Assembly (NCBI RefSeq): GCF_000160855.1
Contig: NZ_GG700753.1
Coordinates: 66,343-85,952, forward strand
DNA length: 19,610 nucleotides
Direction: 5' to 3'
Source: Lactobacillus helveticus DSM 20075 = CGMCC 1.1877
GTDB lineage: Bacteria > Bacillota > Bacilli > Lactobacillales > Lactobacillaceae
In this document: positions 15,667-19,610 of the stretch, piece after piece
Layout of the letters: each line of letters starts with the position of its first letter
How positions within the stretch are numbered: position 1 is the stretch's first letter
The notes under the pieces: generated by a model
The model's input: the letters and a program-made list of their open reading frames with translations, nothing else
Databases searched by the model: none
What the model was told of the DNA's origin: nothing
Program-made: the position numbers and the translations under genes

Positions 15667-18153
15667 TTAATTAATCAAATCCATACTATATTCAAATCGT
15701 TTTGGCTCTTCTGTACTACCTTCACGATCTATTACTAAATAGTATTTCTTATCAAGATCATACTGCATGTCTTGCATTGTAATCGTAATAGCAATTGTAC
15801 GATCAGCTGCAGAACCAGTTCGATTTGCTTCAATAGTTACATTATTAGAAATCAAATTACCATCTTCATCAGTAAAGTAAGCATGATATTCTGCTGGTAA
15901 GACGGTATCACTAATCGGCGCAGTCTGGTTGAACAATAGATTCATCTTCAAATTATTAATTCTAAATGTTGTTGCCGCTAACTTAATTTCTGCTGGTTGA
16001 GCAATAGATCTTCTAGAAGTTGCTTTAATATCTAAAACAGGAATTAACATTTCTTGAATAGAAGAACCACCATGAACATAATTCTTGCTTCCACTTCTAG
16101 CTACGAATTCATTCGGACTTACTGGATAATAGACATTGGTAGGATCATCATTATTTAAACTGACACCCATTGTTGTATTTTTAACACCCATTACATTAAT
16201 TTGACTTGGAGTGATTAAATATCTTAAATGAGTATTTCCTTCATAATTTTGCCCTTGAAGATCGATTTTATCTTTATCTTCAATTGGCTTTTCTTGATAA
16301 ATAAATCCATGATCAGCAGTAATGATGATATGAGCTATACCATTAGTTCTTAGGACTTGAACAGCTTGCTTAATTTCATCAATTGCCTTTTCAGTAGCTT
16401 CAACTAATTCTTTAGTTGTCTTTAATTCATGTCCTTTGGCATCGATTTGATTATGATAGAGGTAAATTACATTTTTCCCCGTAATCATTTGCTTAATCTC
16501 TTTAGAAGACATTTCCAGGACATTCTTTAATTGAAAAGCAAGATTGTTTTCATCATATGACTTAAGTAACTTGTCCCGACTGTCAGTATTCTCTGCATTT
16601 TCACCATTTACTTTAACCTTAGAAGTCTTATTATCCCATTCTAAAGTTTCATGAGGTAGCATCACATTCATCCCCATATAAGTGACGGATGGTAAAACCG
16701 TAATTGCATGATTCATCTTCATTGTCAGACGATCATCGCTATTTAGCTCTTCTTCTAATTCTTTAGCTACTTCATAACGCAAGGCATCAGAGAAAATTAC
16801 AACTACTCTCTCTCGTACATCCCTGACATAATTATGATAAAAGCGTTCTTGCTTCAGCTTGACAGGAACCTCCTTTAGATCAAAAGTTTCATTCCACTGC
16901 TTAACAGAGCTATCAAGCAACATATTGCCATAATAACGATCAATAGTTTTTTTAATATCAATATAATTATCAGTATCAATGATATTAGTGTAAGCTAGCA
17001 AACTCTTACGATAAATCGTGTCAATTTTATAGCTATTATATAAGTAATCATTCAATTCATCTTGCCAATCATCAACCATTGGCACTTTTAAATTCAATAA
17101 TTCTGCAGCATATCGTAAGAATTTATATTCGGGTTCAGTTCCGCCATTGAAATTATTACGTGTATGATCAAGCATCTGATCGATGATCTCAAGCAGTTGC
17201 TCATAATCGGTAATTCTCTTGCCGTCAAATTTAGCGACTAACTTAGCCAAAATTAAATGGTTAATTTCTTCGAATATGCTAATCTTAGTCAAAATCATGG
17301 CTGGTTCATGCTTCAACACGGTATTCAAATTCAAATCGCGCCAAACTGTAGATGAGCAGTTGTCATAGTATTGCTGATACTTATTTGAGTCAGCAAAACG
17401 ATCAATAAAGATTTGAACATTATCTTGTTGTTTAAAATAATAATTCTTAAATCTATCGGGAAGCTTATCGTTTAATTCATTAGCTAAATATGTGATAAAA
17501 ATGCGCTCAACTAGATACTTCAGATCAACTTCACTATCAGCCTCACCACCGAAGTAATTCATGACCAGCTTCCAAAAAATATCAAGCACATCATATTTAC
17601 TAAATGTAAAAATATAATGATTATTAACATAGCCTGCAGCAATTACTTTCATTAACAACTCATTCATATCGAGCTTTTCTGTTTTAGTAATTGCAGCAAT
17701 AATACCCTTTTCTGGTGTCTTATCAAAAGTATCAGACCAATACTTAACAAAATCTGCTCTTCTAGTTTTGGCACCAAAGTAACTATTATACTTCTTAACA
17801 AAAAGCAGTTGATTCTCTGGAAGTTGGAGTTCTTCCAAGATAATTTGTGTAGCATCTGCAGTGAAGAGCTTAGAATAATGTTCCATATCAGTTAGGTAAT
17901 TCTCTTGAATTGCAGGTCTCTTGTATGGTGCATAGATTAAATATTTATGCTCTGAATCGTTTAGCAAATCAATCTTACTCTTGAATTGTTGATTTGCTTG
18001 AGCTTTATAAAGCTTAACCGGGCTTAAATGCTGTGCAATTGAATCAATAATATCCTTGAATTCTTGCTTATCATCGTACCAAAAAACATATTGGTTATCT
18101 GTAAAATAGCTATTAAGTTTAGCAATAATCTTATCAGTAGTTAATGTAGGCAT
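15667..18153 (-). CDS. pglZ: BREX type 1-like PglZ (type A) alkaline-phosphatase-superfamily protein
   Basis: 828-residue cytoplasmic protein, the expected size for BREX-1 PglZ type A. The N-terminal half (about 1-430) is the helical family-specific region beginning LNSYFTDNQYVFWYDDKQEF. The phosphatase core shows VVVIFSDALRYEVAKELEEE (451-470), LPSVTYMGMNVMLPHE (487-502), the metal-site Asp/His in YHNQIDAKGHE (566-576), ITADHGFIYQ (611-620) and YVHGGSSIQEMLIPV (692-706). A C-terminal beta-rich domain of about 110 residues follows. In BREX, PglZ works with PglX and BrxC in phage exclusion; its catalytic role is not settled. Start ATG at 18153 has AGGAG seven bases upstream and an extended -10 promoter just before. 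Usual partners are not next to it: the following gene is a TerB-N membrane protein, not brxL. The gene is AT-rich relative to pepO, as expected for a transferred island. Confidence 0.9.
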   Translation of the reverse strand: MPTLTTDKIIAKLNSYFTDNQYVFWYDDKQEFKDIIDSIAQHLSPVKLYKAQANQQFKSKIDLLNDSEHKYLIYAPYKRPAIQENYLTDMEHYSKLFTADATQIILEELQLPENQLLFVKKYNSYFGAKTRRADFVKYWSDTFDKTPEKGIIAAITKTEKLDMNELLMKVIAAGYVNNHYIFTFSKYDVLDIFWKLVMNYFGGEADSEVDLKYLVERIFITYLANELNDKLPDRFKNYYFKQQDNVQIFIDRFADSNKYQQYYDNCSSTVWRDLNLNTVLKHEPAMILTKISIFEEINHLILAKLVAKFDGKRITDYEQLLEIIDQMLDHTRNNFNGGTEPEYKFLRYAAELLNLKVPMVDDWQDELNDYLYNSYKIDTIYRKSLLAYTNIIDTDNYIDIKKTIDRYYGNMLLDSSVKQWNETFDLKEVPVKLKQERFYHNYVRDVRERVVVIFSDALRYEVAKELEEELNSDDRLTMKMNHAITVLPSVTYMGMNVMLPHETLEWDNKTSKVKVNGENAENTDSRDKLLKSYDENNLAFQLKNVLEMSSKEIKQMITGKNVIYLYHNQIDAKGHELKTTKELVEATEKAIDEIKQAVQVLRTNGIAHIIITADHGFIYQEKPIEDKDKIDLQGQNYEGNTHLRYLITPSQINVMGVKNTTMGVSLNNDDPTNVYYPVSPNEFVARSGSKNYVHGGSSIQEMLIPVLDIKATSRRSIAQPAEIKLAATTFRINNLKMNLLFNQTAPISDTVLPAEYHAYFTDEDGNLISNNVTIEANRTGSAADRTIAITITMQDMQYDLDKKYYLVIDREGSTEEPKRFEYSMDLIN

Positions 18154-18180
18154 AAATCTTCTCCTAAATCTGTTAAATAA

Positions 18181-18189
18181 ATTATAACA
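18181..18189 (-). promoter_or_regulatory. Extended -10 promoter of pglZ
   Basis: TGTTATAAT on the minus strand is a perfect -10 (TATAAT, 18181-18186) with the TGn extension. At 17 bases upstream the -35 position falls in the T run of the preceding terminator and is poor. The untranslated leader would be about 20-25 bases. Confidence 0.65.
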
Positions 18190-18203
18190 GTCGGCGGGGA
18201 TGC

Positions 18204-18238
18204 AAAAAAGACCTCATCGAGTTAATAGACGAGGTCTT
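18204..18238 (-). terminator. Terminator separating the upstream gene from pglZ
   Basis: AAGACCTCGTC and GATGAGGTCTT pair over 11 positions with one C-A mismatch around a nine-base loop, followed by TTTTTT on the minus strand. It is 79 bases past the stop of the upstream gene and about 50 before the pglZ start. Bases 18240-18316 contain another imperfect AT-rich hairpin and nothing else recognised. Confidence 0.88.
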
Positions 18239-18316
18239 GGTGCTTGATGCACTCGTAATAAATATATGAGGATCACAAAAGTGTGTCTTGAGTATTTATA
18301 TTAAATAGCTTCTTTC

Positions 18317-19610
18317 TTAATCTATTCCTGCATCTAATCTATCAAGAAGATCTTTTAATTCTTTTTGAATCACTTCAATTCGCTGATCAATTATTTTTTT
18401 ATATTCAAAATAATCTACTCCTAACGTACTTGTCCAAGTAGATAATTGTTGAAGTTGATTAATTTCTCCTCCAAATACTTCCTTTATTCCTGCTTCACTT
18501 ACATCCCAGGATAAACTACTTTTATCAAGACGTATCTTACTAAAAAAATCAGGGTCAGGTTTAGTTAAAATTAAAACTTTAATATATTTGTGATATATTG
18601 ATAGATCATCGCACTCATTTAAACCATCAAAAATCATCTGCACTTTCGCAGTATTATCGTTGTTTTGTTGAATCAATGTGGTCAGCCATTTATTTATCTG
18701 CGTGCTTACCTCACCTTGTACACTACATAACTGATTTGTCAAGAATCTAAGATAAGCTATTTGAAGAACTGTCTGTCTTGTTTGATAAATATGATTCCAT
18801 ATAGTGCATAAAACAGTTTGTCCATATTGACCTGCCATCAGATTAACTAGCTTATATTTATTTTTCACTGAATAAGTATTTTTCAGTTGAGGTATCAAAA
18901 TATCATCAATATATCTGATTAAAACATTAGTATCTTCTTTATAAAGGTCCTTAAATAAGTAACCTGAATAATCTCCATTTTGACTATTTCTTTTTAAAAT
19001 AAATAGGTATATATCCTCTAGAAGAGTAATATTTTGAAAAGATTTTACAAGAACTGAACTTTGCTTCTCATCTAAAGATACATATCTGAAATAAATTATT
19101 CGAAACTTTTCTCCTTTGGACCACACAATAGAACAGCATTCCTCTAATGCTTGTTTATTAACTCTATTGAATTTCTGAGCAAATAATATATTGCGATTTA
19201 TAGTATTGCCCACGTCTTCCTCTGTCTCATTATTAAGCCATCTCTTAAGCAACTCAAATGTCTCTTCATCTACTTTGTCATACGGAATATTGCTAAAGAA
19301 ATAATACCAGAGAAGATCTTGATGATCGACATTAGAATCTTGTATTAAATTAATTATTTGTTTTAATTCGAATTCTTTAAATAAATAGTTAAAAACTTGT
19401 ATATTGACATACTCAACAGTTTTTTTACTTTTAAAAATAATCTCGGCAGCACCCAAAAGATCTAAATGATTATCTTCAATATCTTTTATTAGAGATTGAA
19501 GTATATCGGATATTTTATACGCAATAATACCATTATCAATTTTTTCCAATAAATCTACAAGTTGCCTTAGTAACCCTAATTTATCTGGAAATTCTCTAAT
19601 GAATTTGCTT
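18317..19610 (-). CDS. C-terminal part of an unrecognised helical protein (5' end outside window)
   Basis: The frame is open from the window edge (first full codon at 19609) to the stop at 18317, giving 430 residues. The apparent start at 19549 is only a TTG with no ribosome site, and sensible coding continues upstream of it (FIREFPDKLGLLRQLVDLLE), so this is the tail of a longer gene. It is almost entirely alpha-helical with regularly spaced Leu/Ile/Tyr, like HEAT- or TPR-type repeats, and ends in a charged amphipathic helix (QRIEVIQKELKDLLDRLDAG) that may form a coiled coil. No methyltransferase (NPPY), Walker, nuclease or membrane motif is seen in this part. Position just before pglZ suggests a defence component, for example the C-terminus of a large NTPase, but the terminator after it makes it a separate unit. 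Confidence 0.8.
   Translation of the reverse strand, partial: SKFIREFPDKLGLLRQLVDLLEKIDNGIIAYKISDILQSLIKDIEDNHLDLLGAAEIIFKSKKTVEYVNIQVFNYLFKEFELKQIINLIQDSNVDHQDLLWYYFFSNIPYDKVDEETFELLKRWLNNETEEDVGNTINRNILFAQKFNRVNKQALEECCSIVWSKGEKFRIIYFRYVSLDEKQSSVLVKSFQNITLLEDIYLFILKRNSQNGDYSGYLFKDLYKEDTNVLIRYIDDILIPQLKNTYSVKNKYKLVNLMAGQYGQTVLCTIWNHIYQTRQTVLQIAYLRFLTNQLCSVQGEVSTQINKWLTTLIQQNNDNTAKVQMIFDGLNECDDLSIYHKYIKVLILTKPDPDFFSKIRLDKSSLSWDVSEAGIKEVFGGEINQLQQLSTWTSTLGVDYFEYKKIIDQRIEVIQKELKDLLDRLDAGID

Noticed and set aside
18240..18316. AT-rich imperfect inverted repeat (AATAAATAT with AGTATTTATATT) downstream of the partial gene
   Set aside because: Pairing is broken by several mismatches and there is no T run; not called as a separate element.
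18317..19549. Complete 410-residue gene starting at 19549
   Set aside because: The first codon is TTG without a ribosome site and the frame continues with sensible coding to the window edge, so it is a partial gene.
1..19610. CRISPR array, tRNA or rRNA genes, prophage genes
   Set aside because: No regularly spaced repeats, no tRNA cloverleaf motifs and no rRNA segments were seen; no phage structural or integrase genes are present.

Overview
The window looks like the chromosome of an S-layer-bearing Lactobacillus of the acidophilus/helveticus group. The reasons are low GC, AGGAG-type ribosome sites, a PepO-type M13 endopeptidase, a surface enzyme ending in lactobacillar S-layer-type (SLAP) repeats, a T-box in front of a sulfur amino acid operon, and many broken genes next to IS material, as in milk- or gut-adapted lactobacilli. 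The species is an inference.

Left part (1-6.9 kb, all minus strand): the decayed front end of an FAD/NAD(P) disulfide oxidoreductase; an intact DUF2075 P-loop/helicase-like ATPase; a methionine-salvage operon mmuM-mmuP behind a complete T-box leader with its own promoter, in which mmuP is frameshifted near its 3' end; then an APC-family amino acid permease followed by an M20 amidohydrolase gene broken by a stop codon and a frameshift. The permease leader holds a 21-bp-period repeat and hairpins that could form alternative structures.

Middle (7-12.3 kb): a small FMN-binding split-barrel protein (minus), the intact endopeptidase gene pepO (plus), and a secreted 5'-nucleotidase-type phosphoesterase with SLAP repeats (plus), frameshifted in its catalytic C-terminal domain. 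Each has recognisable terminators, and the two plus-strand genes have recognisable promoters. A 20-bp fragment identical to one end of the downstream IS lies between pepO and the nucleotidase gene.

Right part (12.4-19.6 kb): a defective IS4-family element (12367-13663) with perfect 16-bp terminal inverted repeats, a transposase that has lost one catalytic Asp by deletion, and an inward-facing terminator near each end. Beyond it is a visibly more AT-rich minus-strand block that looks like a defence island: the C-terminal part of a large helical protein running off the window, a terminator, an extended -10 promoter, a BREX type 1-like PglZ (type A) phosphatase, another terminator hairpin, and a 625-residue membrane protein combining a basic N-terminus, a TM hairpin, a TerB-N-like domain and a TPR-like end. 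No BrxL, PglX or BrxC is visible; the latter two could lie outside the window. The PglZ plus TerB-N membrane protein pair, separately promoted, is the best candidate for an under-described system.

At least five genes are broken, mostly metabolic or surface functions. DUF2075, mmuM, the permease, the split-barrel protein, pepO, pglZ and the TerB-N gene read through cleanly.
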